Assembly: GCA_963787895.1 (NCBI GenBank)
Contig: CAWBEX010000007.1
Span: 744,001-808,000 of the forward strand
Direction of reading: 5' to 3'
DNA: 64,000 bases
DNA from: Anderseniella sp963787895
Lineage (GTDB): Bacteria; Pseudomonadota; Alphaproteobacteria; Rhizobiales; Aestuariivirgaceae
Shown piece after piece: positions 44,220 through 52,489 of this stretch. The stretch's first letter is position 1. The number at the start of each line of letters is the position of its first letter. Both the position numbers and the translations under genes were made by a program. Under the pieces are notes generated by a model. It worked only from the letters and a program-made list of their open reading frames with translations. It was not told the origin of the DNA and ran no database searches.

Positions 44220-44825
44220 TCAAGCTTCTTCGCTGGCGTCTTTTGCGTCTTCAGCATCTTCTTCTGCTGCTGCGTCGGCTTCTGCCTGCTCGAACAGCTC
44301 TTCGGCTGCGCGGCGGATTTCTTCACGCTCATCCGAGTTGCCGGTCAGAACTTCGCCGCGGCCCTGCGCATCGGCTTCGTCTTGGGTACGTGCAACGTTG
44401 ATCTGCACCTTCGCCGAAACTTCACCATGCAAAGCAATGCGTACTTCGTAAATACCGATGGTCTTGATCGGGTCGGGCAGCACAACATGATTGCGGGTGA
44501 CGGCAATGCCTGTCTCACTTGCGGCCGCTGCAATGTCACGAGTGGAAACTGAACCGTAAAGCTGGCCCGATTCACCGGCCTGACGGATAAGTACGAAGCT
44601 GGAACCATCGAGCTTTTCAGCATCTGTCTTGGCGGCTTCAACGGCAGCCGCGTTCTTTACCTCAAGTTCGGCACGCTGTGCTTCAAACTTTTCGAGGTTC
44701 TTCGCAGAAGCGCGAAGCGCTTTGCCGCGCGGCAGCAGAAAGTTGCGCGCGAACCCGTCCTTGACCTTGACGGTTTCGCCCATGTTGCCGAGGCGTTCGA
44801 CACGTTCAAGCAGAATGACTTGCAT
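44220..44825 (-). CDS. rplI: 50S ribosomal protein L9
   Basis: The 201-residue protein has the L9 N-terminal domain (MQVILLERVERLGNMGETVKVKDG, then RNFLLPRGKALRA near residue 30), the long connecting helix (about 45-80) and the C-terminal domain with GQLYGSVSTRDIA. A 50-residue acidic Ala/Glu extension ends the protein, as in other alphaproteobacterial L9. A good ribosome site (AAGGAG) precedes the ATG at 44825. It is last gene of the rpsF-rpsR-DUF2232-rplI operon. Confidence 0.97.
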   Translation of the reverse strand: MQVILLERVERLGNMGETVKVKDGFARNFLLPRGKALRASAKNLEKFEAQRAELEVKNAAAVEAAKTDAEKLDGSSFVLIRQAGESGQLYGSVSTRDIAAAASETGIAVTRNHVVLPDPIKTIGIYEVRIALHGEVSAKVQINVARTQDEADAQGRGEVLTGNSDEREEIRRAAEELFEQAEADAAAEEDAEDAKDASEEA

Positions 44826-44845
44826 GATGGATACTCCTTTTTGAT

Positions 44846-45820
44846 CTAGTCTGTCTGGTTTGATTTTTTGCGTTTTCGGATGTTGAAACTCTGGTCAGCC
44901 ATGGCCAGCATGATGAGCGGCACAAGGGCAATGGCTGACAAGAACAGCAGTGAAAAATAGAAAGTGGCCAGCAGCAGGCCTTTCATCGGATGGCCCTCCA
45001 GCAGCCCGTGCATGACGGCAAGGCCAAGTATCGCATAAGCCAGCATCATGGATGCGGTTACCACCCATGCAAATGCACCAACTGTGCCGGGCATGAATGT
45101 CAGCAAGGCTGCGCCTGAAAGCAGCCAGATCGACCACCTGGGAAAAGCCAGCTTGCTGAACGGTGCCCACGGCCGCTGGCCCGTGCCGGAGCTGCGCAGG
45201 ATGCTGCCCGCCAGCCACATGTTGATCATGGTTGAAATGCACCAAACGGCGCTGAGTGCAGCGGGAAGGGCCAGCAGCACGAACCCGCGCAGCTGCTCAA
45301 TCTGGTTCTTGTCAGGCCCGTTTGGTTGTTTTGCAATGCTCTCGAACATCGGTGTGAGGGCTTCGCCGACAGCCGTCCGGAACTGGTCGACAGTGGGCCC
45401 CAGTGCCAGGATAACAAGGATTGAGAGACCGGCGCTAAGCAGCGCTGTCCAGACCACGAGCCGACCTTCAGGATACCATTCTATGCCCTTGCCGCTGTCC
45501 GCCACTTCACCTTCTTCCGAAGGTATCGCGGAAGCAGGCCGGTTCTTCAGAGCCAGCCATGACAGCAGCACCGGCGCGATGCCGGCGCTCAGGACAACTG
45601 CCAGTGCAGCCTTCCAGCCGGAAACCAGCAGAAAACCGATGCCAAGCACCAATACGCCCAGCGCAGCCGAAATGGCGCCCCATCCGAGGCCGGCTATGAA
45701 CAGCGGCAGCGATGCAAAGTAGATGAACAGCAGTCCCAAACTGGACCCGGCACTGCCGCCCGCTTGCAGCAACCCTGCCGCAACGCCCGCTACCACGCCT
45801 ATGATGATCCAGTTGTTCAT
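44846..45820 (-). CDS. DUF2232 membrane protein
   Basis: The 324-residue protein has about eight or nine hydrophobic segments and starts NNWIIIGVVAGVAAGLLQAGGSAG. DUF2232 proteins lie between rpsR and rplI in many Rhizobiales, and position and topology both agree. No catalytic motif is seen and the function is unknown. A polar loop near residue 110-125 (EGEVADSGKGIEWYPEG) separates two helical bundles. It lies 20 bp before rplI on the same strand, 135 bp after rpsR. Confidence 0.85.
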   Translation of the reverse strand: MNNWIIIGVVAGVAAGLLQAGGSAGSSLGLLFIYFASLPLFIAGLGWGAISAALGVLVLGIGFLLVSGWKAALAVVLSAGIAPVLLSWLALKNRPASAIPSEEGEVADSGKGIEWYPEGRLVVWTALLSAGLSILVILALGPTVDQFRTAVGEALTPMFESIAKQPNGPDKNQIEQLRGFVLLALPAALSAVWCISTMINMWLAGSILRSSGTGQRPWAPFSKLAFPRWSIWLLSGAALLTFMPGTVGAFAWVVTASMMLAYAILGLAVMHGLLEGHPMKGLLLATFYFSLLFLSAIALVPLIMLAMADQSFNIRKRKKSNQTD

Positions 45821-45955
45821 GTCTCTTCTTGCTGTCCCGCATCAGTTGCGATGGGTTAGGAGCTGGTCAATTCTGCCAGCCCCAACGAGTATGTTTCATT
45901 TTGTCACCGGCCGGAGGCAAAAATGCGTCCGGCCGGGTAATTCAGTGCAGGTATC

Positions 45956-46189
45956 CTACTTCACGATATAGGGCAGCAGGCCCAGGAAGCGGGCGCGCTT
46001 GATGGCCTTGGCTAGTTCGCGCTGCTTCTTGGCGGAAACCGCGGTAATGCGGCTGGGCACAATCTTGCCGCGCTCGGAAATGTAGCGCGACAGGGTACGT
46101 GCATCCTTGTAGTCGATCTTCGGAGCACCTTCGCCGGAGAACGGGCAGCTCTTGCGGCGGCGGAAGAATGGTCTGCGTGCGCCTGACAT
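45956..46189 (-). CDS. rpsR: 30S ribosomal protein S18
   Basis: The 77-residue protein is strongly basic and matches S18: R-R-K-S-C-P-F near the start, then YKDARTLSRYISERGKIVPSRITAV and KKQRELAKAIKRARFLGLLPY. It binds S6 in the 30S platform. It overlaps the rpsF stop by one base at 46189, so the two ribosomal partners are translated together. It is shortened only slightly compared with other alphaproteobacteria (about 80). Confidence 0.97.
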   Translation of the reverse strand: MSGARRPFFRRRKSCPFSGEGAPKIDYKDARTLSRYISERGKIVPSRITAVSAKKQRELAKAIKRARFLGLLPYIVK

Positions 46190-46626
46190 CAGCTGTCTCC
46201 TTCGTCGTCGGAGTTGTCGGGTTTGGAATCGCCATCACGATCATCGCGCGGCCGGCGGGGGCCGCGATCACCGCGATCACCACCAGGACGATCGGGTCTG
46301 TCGCGCCCGGCGCGCATCTGCACCGACGGCTCTTCTTCATGTTCTTCAACGCGGATGGTCATGAAGCGGATAACGTCCTCATTCAGACCCATCTGACGCT
46401 CCATTTCAGCAACCGCTGCGGAAGGTGCGTCAATGTTCATCAGCGCGTAATGCGCCTTGCGGTTCTTGCGGATGCGGTAGGTCAGTGGCTTCAGGCCCCA
46501 GTATTCGGTACGCCCGATCTTGCCACCATTGTCGGTTATCACCGACTTGAAGTTCTCTGTAAGTGTGTCCATTTGCGCGTTGGAAATGTCCTGACGCGCC
46601 ATGAACACATGCTCGTACAACGGCAT
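46189..46626 (-). CDS. rpsF: 30S ribosomal protein S6
   Basis: The 145-residue protein has the S6 beta-alpha fold (MPLYEHVFMARQDIS, then GGKIGRTEYWGLKPLTYRIRKNRKAHY). After residue 100 it has a disordered tail rich in Arg, Asp, Gly and Pro with RGDRGPRRPRDDRDGD, which is typical of alphaproteobacterial S6. The ATG at 46626 gives the standard S6 start; the longer upstream frame is rejected because it adds an unrelated stretch. It heads the rpsF-rpsR operon. Confidence 0.97.
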   Translation of the reverse strand: MPLYEHVFMARQDISNAQMDTLTENFKSVITDNGGKIGRTEYWGLKPLTYRIRKNRKAHYALMNIDAPSAAVAEMERQMGLNEDVIRFMTIRVEEHEEEPSVQMRAGRDRPDRPGGDRGDRGPRRPRDDRDGDSKPDNSDDEGDS

Positions 46627-47292
46627 GTGTCTAGCCTTTCTATATGGTCTAACTCCATGTTCCAAAACATATTTTCCGGCGCATAGCCTCTCTCGAGCAC
46701 AATCGTAAGAAAGGCTCGAGACCGGTTCCTCGAAAGAGCAGGGACACGGGAAGGCGGGTCTAGGGACCCTGCCAGGTTCAGGAACGAACACTGGCCTTCC
46801 GTTCAGCCCCCGACCGGAAAACAGTCCGAGAACGGGGCGGGTTATGAGGGATTTATGAGGGTTTTGCAATGCTTTATTGGCAGTCGTTCAGCCTTTCTGC
46901 TTCGTTTGCATATTTGCAACACGCGCGAACAAATGCCCGAGGCAGCAATTCCACCGGACCAATAGACTGACCTGAGTACGGAAATACTGTCCAATCCCAA
47001 TTTTCACGATGGTCCCGTTTGCAACCTTGTTCCTGAACGTGACTTGCAAGTCATGTGATTTAACGGCAACAGCGGCAGCTGCGGTGATGCTGTTTTCTGC
47101 AAGGGTTGCGCCCGGTGTCATCTGCACGATAGCCATCCCCTATCTGCGCACTGTGGTTTTCATCAAGCATCGGTATTTTCTACGCTCAGGCTGCGTGAGA
47201 GTTTCCTTGACGCACATCAAGGCATTGCCCTCGATTTTTGCCATCATCAACCCTGTCACGGTAATCATCACAACTGTTCAGGGAGAAATTCA
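46627..47292. other. divergent intergenic region between rpsF and a cytochrome c gene
   Basis: This 666-bp stretch holds the leader and promoter of the ribosomal operon and the promoter of the cytochrome gene. Two small overlapping open frames at about 46888-47296 have no ribosome site and no family character, so no gene is called. A direct repeat TTATGAGGG occurs at 46842-46850 and 46853-46861. The leader hairpin is listed separately. Nothing else is recognised. Confidence 0.5.
46691..46721 (-). promoter_or_regulatory. candidate rpsF leader hairpin (S6:S18-type)
   Basis: In the rpsF leader, TCTCGAGC and GCTCGAGA form an 8-bp stem with a 15-base loop, beginning 65 bases before the start codon. 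Flanking CCGG and GCCGG stretches are on either side. S6:S18 binds a leader RNA with a CCG bulge to repress its own operon in several bacterial groups; this structure lies in the right place but the exact consensus could not be checked. Confidence 0.35.
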
Positions 47293-47769
47293 ATGATCTC
47301 TTCGGTGTTGCGCGCTGCTAGGCTGCCTTTCGCAGTGCTCCTGAGTGCTGCTGCAGCCTGGGTCAGCCCTGCCGCAGCAACCACGACTGTTAGGTTGCCA
47401 GAATTGACATCTGCTGAAATGGCCGGAGCGGCGAAGGATTTCGGCACCTATTGCAGCGTTTGCCATGGGGCTGACGCAAGGGGGCAAGGCCCAGTAGCCA
47501 GGGAACTCAAGACACCTCCGGCAGATTTGACAAAGATCACCGCGCGTGCTGGCGGAACTTTCCCGGCTGAAGTTGTCTACAAGAGGATTGAAGGACTGGA
47601 CATGCCTCTCGCCCATGGCACGTCTGCAATGCCGGTCTGGGGCGCGATCTTTGTCAATCAGGCAATAGGTGACGGTGTGCTGATCGAAGACGCAAAGACC
47701 GCAGCGCGGGTTGCAACCGAGCGCATGCAGCGGCTGGTCAGGTATCTTGAGTCGATACAGAAGGAATAA
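47293..47769 (+). CDS. periplasmic c-type cytochrome
   Basis: The 158-residue protein has a Sec signal peptide (RAARLPFAVLLSAAAAWVSPAAA, cleavage near residue 29). A single haem-c site C-S-V-C-H lies near residue 54, with the axial methionine in SAMPVWG near 114. It is a class I cytochrome c domain with the usual loop between the two ligands. It stands alone, transcribed away from rpsF and towards a PLP enzyme gene on the other strand. It probably carries electrons for a periplasmic dehydrogenase or oxidase; no partner is adjacent. Confidence 0.9.
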   Translation: MISSVLRAARLPFAVLLSAAAAWVSPAAATTTVRLPELTSAEMAGAAKDFGTYCSVCHGADARGQGPVARELKTPPADLTKITARAGGTFPAEVVYKRIEGLDMPLAHGTSAMPVWGAIFVNQAIGDGVLIEDAKTAARVATERMQRLVRYLESIQKE

Positions 47770-47803
47770 CCGTTTCGCAAGGCAGTTGATCTTGGGCCTG
47801 GCT

Positions 47804-48787
47804 TCAAACCACCGGCGTCCCGCCGCCCAGAACAGTCTCCATCCAGCCTGTATCAATGTTCCCGCCGCACAGGATGACCCCGGCGCGTTTTCCGCGCATG
47901 GCTTCACGTTGCTGCATCAGTGCAGCAAGAGGGGCGGCACCAGCGCCCTCGGCCACATTGTGCGTGGTGCGGTAGTACAGCCGGATGGCGTCTGCCACTT
48001 CATCGTCCGATACTTCTACAACCTCGTCGACGCCCCTTGAAATGATCTCCAGCGCGTCCGGGTGAGGCACGCGCACCGCCATGCCATCTGCAAAGGTGCG
48101 CGCAGAATTGGTCTCGATTGCCCGTCCTGCCTCAACCGACAGCTTGTAGCAGTTGGCATTCTCCGAAACGACGGCGATGACTTTCGTCTTCAAGCCCAGA
48201 TGGTCGCGCGCGGAGATGACCCCGCAACAGCCAGATCCCATGCCGATAGGGACATAGACTGCGTCCAGTTCTCCGGCGGCTTCAAACAGCTCATGCGCAT
48301 AGGAAGACACACCCAGCACAAGTTCGCGGTGGAACGAGGCGATCATGTCCAGTCCGCGTTCTCTGGCCAGTTCCATGCAGGTAAGGCGTGCCTCGTCAAA
48401 GTCGGCGCCTGTTTCGATCAGTTCCGCGCCAAGCGCCTTGATAGAGGCGTTTTTTTCCACCGAGTTGCCATGCGGCACGACGATGGTGGCTTTTACGCCA
48501 TTGCGCGAGGCGGCGAACGGAATGGACTGGCCATGGTTGCCGCGCGTGGCGGTGATTACGCCATTGGTCTCACCGCGCTCCTTGCGCATTGCCATGTGAA
48601 CGAGACCGCCGCGCACCTTGAACGCGCCAGTGGGTGTGTGGTTCTCATGCTTCACCCAGGTCTCTAGCCCAAGCTCCGCTGCCAGCAGCGGCCAGGCATA
48701 CTGCGGGGTGGGTGGCATGTGCCGGTAAATGATGGCGCGCGCAGTGGCGATTTCGTCTGACGTAAACATGGTGCGCGACGTTGGCAT
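47804..48787 (-). CDS. threonine dehydratase-like PLP enzyme (fold-type II)
   Basis: The 327-residue protein has the PLP lysine in TPTGAFKVRGG near residue 55, SGN-like substrate loop TRGNHGQSI near 84, a serine/glycine-rich PIGMGSGCCG phosphate cup near 187 and a final GGNIDTG. It fits catabolic threonine dehydratase, serine racemase or hydroxyectoine-pathway dehydratase (EutB). No ACT regulatory domain is present, so it is not the biosynthetic IlvA. A start at 48769 (MFTSDE) gives 321 residues and is equally possible. It is divergent from fabD. Confidence 0.82.
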   Translation of the reverse strand: MPTSRTMFTSDEIATARAIIYRHMPPTPQYAWPLLAAELGLETWVKHENHTPTGAFKVRGGLVHMAMRKERGETNGVITATRGNHGQSIPFAASRNGVKATIVVPHGNSVEKNASIKALGAELIETGADFDEARLTCMELARERGLDMIASFHRELVLGVSSYAHELFEAAGELDAVYVPIGMGSGCCGVISARDHLGLKTKVIAVVSENANCYKLSVEAGRAIETNSARTFADGMAVRVPHPDALEIISRGVDEVVEVSDDEVADAIRLYYRTTHNVAEGAGAAPLAALMQQREAMRGKRAGVILCGGNIDTGWMETVLGGGTPVV

Positions 48788-48867
48788 GAGGTGTGCCGCT
48801 TGACAATAGCGGGCGTGCCATGCTCGAAGCGCATCATGGGAAAGCGGGTTTTGGGAGAGTTTGGCGC

Positions 48868-49815
48868 ATGGCTGTTGCATTCATATTTCCGGGGCAGGGG
48901 TCACAGGCCGTAGGCATGGGAACCGAGTTGGCTGAAGCCTTTCCGGCCGCAAAGGCTGTTTTTGACGCGGTCGATGATGCGCTGGGGCAAAAATTGTCGG
49001 CGATCATGTGGGAAGGCCCGGCCGAAACCCTGCAACTGACCGAAAATGCTCAACCCGCGCTGATGGCGGTGTCCATGGCCGTTGTGCGTGTGCTGGAAGC
49101 TGAATTCGGCGTGAGCGTCAAGGACCACGCAAACTTTGTGGCCGGCCATTCGCTGGGTGAGTATTCGGCACTCGCGGCTGCAGGTACTTTTACGCTGGCA
49201 GATACAGCAAGGCTTCTGCGTACGCGTGGTCTGGCCATGCAAAAGGCAACGCCGGTCGGCACGGGTGCTATGGCGGCGCTTCTGGGTCTGGACTTTGAAA
49301 CGGTGGTGAAGGTGGCTGAAGAAGCAGCCAAGGGCGATGTTTGCCAGGCCGCCAATGACAATGCGTCGGGCCAGGTTGTTGTGTCCGGGTCAAAGGCAGC
49401 CGTTGAACGCGCGGTCGAAATTGCCAAGGGCCATGGCGCAAAGCGGGCCATGCTGCTGCCGGTGTCGGCACCGTTCCATTGTGCACTGATGCAACCCGCA
49501 TCAGATGTTATGGCCGAGGCGCTGGCCGGTGTAACCATGCATGATCCTGTTGTGCCGCTGGTGGCAAACGTGGTGGCCGGTCCGGTATCGGATGCGGCGG
49601 CAATCAAACAGAATCTGGTCAAACAGGTAACCGGCACGGTGCGCTGGCGCGAGTCGGTTGAATGGATGGTGGCAAATGGAGTGGATCTGTTTGCCGAAGC
49701 CGGAGCTGGCAAGGTATTGACAGGCATGGGCAAGCGCATGGCGCCCGATGCACAGTGTCTGGCAACTGCGACGGTGGCGGATATCGAAGCGCTTGCCGCT
49801 GCACTTAAGGCATAA
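48868..49815 (+). CDS. fabD: malonyl-CoA:ACP transacylase
   Basis: The 315-residue enzyme starts MAVAFIFPGQGSQAVGMG, has the nucleophile serine in GHSLGEYSA near residue 92 and the arginine/histidine pair in the middle (RTRGLAMQ and PVSAPFHCALM near 200). It loads malonate on ACP for fatty-acid synthesis. The start at 48868 follows GGGAGAG and begins the fold; a longer upstream frame is rejected. It leads the fabD-fabG-acpP-fabF run. Confidence 0.96.
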   Translation: MAVAFIFPGQGSQAVGMGTELAEAFPAAKAVFDAVDDALGQKLSAIMWEGPAETLQLTENAQPALMAVSMAVVRVLEAEFGVSVKDHANFVAGHSLGEYSALAAAGTFTLADTARLLRTRGLAMQKATPVGTGAMAALLGLDFETVVKVAEEAAKGDVCQAANDNASGQVVVSGSKAAVERAVEIAKGHGAKRAMLLPVSAPFHCALMQPASDVMAEALAGVTMHDPVVPLVANVVAGPVSDAAAIKQNLVKQVTGTVRWRESVEWMVANGVDLFAEAGAGKVLTGMGKRMAPDAQCLATATVADIEALAAALKA

Positions 49816-49826
49816 GGAAAGAAATC

Positions 49827-50564
49827 ATGTTTGATCTGACAGGCAGGAAGGCGCTCATCACTGGAGCCACGGGCGGCATCGGTGCCGAGATTGCCAGGGC
49901 GCTTCATGCCCGGGGCGCAACCGTGACCTTGTCCGGCACCCGCGCTAACGTGCTTGACGAGGTAAAGGCGTCGCTTGGCGACCGCGCCCACGCCGTGGCC
50001 TGTAACCTGTCTGATGCGTCGGACGTTGAAAAGCTGGTGCCTGCGGCTGAAGCAGCAATGGGCGGCATTGACATTCTGGTCAACAATGCCGGCATCACCC
50101 GCGACGGGCTTGCCATGCGCATGAAGCTTGAAGACTGGCAGGCAGTGATAGACGTGAACCTGACGGCGGCCTTCACCCTGACCAAGGCCTGCATGCGCAC
50201 CATGATGAAGCAGCGCTGGGGCAGGGTCATCAATATCACATCGGTGGTTGGTGTGACCGGCAACCCCGGCCAGGCCAACTACTGCGCCTCCAAGGCCGGC
50301 ATGATCGGTATGTCAAAGGCGCTGGCGCATGAACTCGCCTCGCGCAACATTACCGTAAACTGCATTGCTCCAGGCTTCATCGAAACTGCGATGACGGACG
50401 AACTCAATGACAAGCAGAAGGAAGCAATTCTGGCCACAGTGCCCGCAGGCCGCCTTGGTGCACCTTCAGAGATTGCCAGCGGCGCAGTGTATCTTGCCAG
50501 CGAGGAAGCGGCCTACATTACCGGCCAGACCTTGCACATCAATGGTGGCATGGCCATGTTGTAG
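49827..50564 (+). CDS. fabG: 3-oxoacyl-ACP reductase
   Basis: This 245-residue SDR has the NADP loop TGATGGIGAEIA near residue 12, NNAGIT near 87, INITSVVGVTGN with the catalytic serine and the Y-x-x-x-K pair in YCASKAG near 153. It ends with YITGQTLHINGGMAM, typical of FabG. It reduces 3-oxoacyl-ACP in each elongation cycle. It lies 11 bp after fabD on the same strand. Confidence 0.96.
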   Translation: MFDLTGRKALITGATGGIGAEIARALHARGATVTLSGTRANVLDEVKASLGDRAHAVACNLSDASDVEKLVPAAEAAMGGIDILVNNAGITRDGLAMRMKLEDWQAVIDVNLTAAFTLTKACMRTMMKQRWGRVINITSVVGVTGNPGQANYCASKAGMIGMSKALAHELASRNITVNCIAPGFIETAMTDELNDKQKEAILATVPAGRLGAPSEIASGAVYLASEEAAYITGQTLHINGGMAML

Positions 50565-50797
50565 CGCGCGGGTCAGGTATTCCACAGCCTTGGCGTATTT
50601 CGGTTTTCGGGCTTGGAATGCGCTGGGATTGTGTGATATTAGGCGCTCAAGAGTACGGGAAGTTCTTTGGCTGTCCCGGCAGGAAATGCGGTTAAATCAA
50701 TTGCTTGCCTGTAGTATTGTTTTTCTGGACTGGATTCGGAATTGGCGCCCATGGCGCACATTGCGGCTTCGGGGTCAACTTAACGAGGGTTATTGAA

Positions 50798-51034
50798 ATG
50801 AGTGACGTTGCTGATCGGGTCAAGAAGATTGTCGTGGAGCATCTTGGCGTAGACGCCGACAAGGTTTCAAAGGAGGCCAGCTTTATCGACGATCTCGGCG
50901 CAGACAGCCTTGATACCGTTGAGTTGGTCATGGCCTTCGAAGAAGAGTTTGGCATCGAAATTCCTGATGATGCGGCTGAAACCATTCAGACTGTCGGCGA
51001 TGCTGTTGGTTTCATCGAAAAGAACGCAGCCTGA
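50798..51034 (+). CDS. acpP: acyl carrier protein
   Basis: The 78-residue acidic protein has the phosphopantetheine serine in LGADSLDTVELVM near residue 37, flanked by VDADKVSKEASFIDD. The start at 50798 gives the standard MSDVADRVKKIV; a longer upstream frame is a shadow. It carries the growing chain for FabD, FabG and FabF encoded around it. The 233 bp between fabG and acpP hold no gene and probably a separate promoter, as acpP is usually expressed more strongly. Confidence 0.98.
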   Translation: MSDVADRVKKIVVEHLGVDADKVSKEASFIDDLGADSLDTVELVMAFEEEFGIEIPDDAAETIQTVGDAVGFIEKNAA

Positions 51035-51165
51035 TTGTCGTGTCAGGCAGTGACCGCTCGGCAGCTGCCGTGGCTGGTCATTCAGTGTTGAGATAGTGTG
51101 CGGTGGCAGTGTAATTTCACTGCCGCCGCATTTGTTGCAAACGCGGAGTAATGCGGAGACCGCTC

Positions 51166-52431
51166 ATGCGCAGGGTAGTTGTCACAGGACTGGGTATGGT
51201 GTCACCGGTTGGCGCCAACGTTGAAGACAGCTGGAAGAATCTGCTGGCTTCAAAGTCTGGAGCAGGTCGCGTAACGCGTATGGACGTGTCGGACCTTGCC
51301 TGTCAGGTCGGGTGCGAAGTCAAGAACGGTGATGGCTCGAATGGCACATTCAACCTCGATGACTGGATGGAACCGAAAGACCAGCGCCGCTCGGACACCT
51401 TCATCCAGTATGGCGTAGCTGCAGCAAAGATGGCGGTGAAGGATTCCGGCTGGGTACCTGCAACCGAGGAAGACCGTTGGCGTACCGGCGTTCTTATTGG
51501 GTCGGGTATTGGCGGCCTGCCGTTTATCGAGGCAACAACGTTGCTGCTCAACGAAAAGGGTCCTCGCCGCGTCAGTCCGTTCTTCATTCCGGGCTCGCTG
51601 ATCAATCTCGTCTCCGGCCTGGTGTCAATCGAGCACGGCTTCAAAGGCCCGAACCATGCTGTAGTAACGGCTTGCTCAACCGGCGCACACGCTATCGGCG
51701 ATGCTGCCCGCCTGGTTGCACTCGAGGATGCTGACGTCATGGTGGCAGGCGGTGCGGAAGCTGCAATCAGCCGTATCGGCTATGCTGGGTTTCTGGCTTG
51801 CAAGGCTCTTTCCACACACTTCAATGACACACCGGAAAAGGCCTCGCGGCCCTATGATCAGGACCGGGACGGCTTCGTCATGGGCGAAGGCTCCGGCGTT
51901 GTCGTGCTGGAAGAATACGAGCACGCCAAGGCGCGTGGTGCAAAAATCTATGCCGAGATTGTCGGTTACGGCATGTCCGGCGATGCCTACCACATCACCG
52001 CGCCTGCCGCAGACGGCGATGGCGCCTTCCGCTGCATGACGGCGGCCTTGAAGCGGGCGGGCATCGGTGCGGGTGAACTGGACTACGTGAACGCGCACGG
52101 CACCTCCACACCCATGGGAGATGAAATTGAACTCAAGGCAGTTGAGCGCCTGATGGGCAATCAGGCTCACAAATTGACCATGTCGTCTACCAAGTCGGCT
52201 ACAGGACATCTACTGGGTGCCGCCGGAGCCATTGAAGCGATCTTTGCCGTGCTTGCCATGAGAGACAACATCGCGCCGCCAACCCTAAATCTCGACAATC
52301 CGTCCATTGAAACTCCGATTGACCTTGTGCCGCTCAAACCAAGAAAAAAAGAAATCAACACAGTTCTGTCCAATTCATTTGGTTTTGGTGGCACTAACGC
52401 ATCGTTGGTTTTCCGCACCCCGGATATCTAG
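51166..52431 (+). CDS. fabF: 3-oxoacyl-ACP synthase II
   Basis: This 421-residue condensing enzyme has the catalytic Cys in VVTACSTGAHAIG near residue 167 and the two histidines in NAHGTSTPMGD near 307 and SATGHLLGAAG near 344. It ends with NSFGFGGTNASLVF. It elongates acyl-ACP with malonyl-ACP. The ATG at 51166 is chosen because GGAG lies 8 bases upstream; an ATG five codons earlier is possible. Confidence 0.97.
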   Translation: MRRVVVTGLGMVSPVGANVEDSWKNLLASKSGAGRVTRMDVSDLACQVGCEVKNGDGSNGTFNLDDWMEPKDQRRSDTFIQYGVAAAKMAVKDSGWVPATEEDRWRTGVLIGSGIGGLPFIEATTLLLNEKGPRRVSPFFIPGSLINLVSGLVSIEHGFKGPNHAVVTACSTGAHAIGDAARLVALEDADVMVAGGAEAAISRIGYAGFLACKALSTHFNDTPEKASRPYDQDRDGFVMGEGSGVVVLEEYEHAKARGAKIYAEIVGYGMSGDAYHITAPAADGDGAFRCMTAALKRAGIGAGELDYVNAHGTSTPMGDEIELKAVERLMGNQAHKLTMSSTKSATGHLLGAAGAIEAIFAVLAMRDNIAPPTLNLDNPSIETPIDLVPLKPRKKEINTVLSNSFGFGGTNASLVFRTPDI

Positions 52432-52489
52432 TCGCAGAGTGCAGGCGGGAGTCTGGTGAGGCTTTAACACAAGGACCTTTTCAACCCGC

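Noticed and set aside
46888..47296. Two overlapping small open frames (82 and 95 codons) in the rpsF-cytochrome spacer
   Set aside because: Neither has a ribosome site or family-like sequence, and they mirror each other on opposite strands. They are probably non-coding.
47804..48787. Hydroxyectoine utilisation gene eutB
   Set aside because: No other ectoine-degradation gene is adjacent, so only a general PLP dehydratase call is justified.
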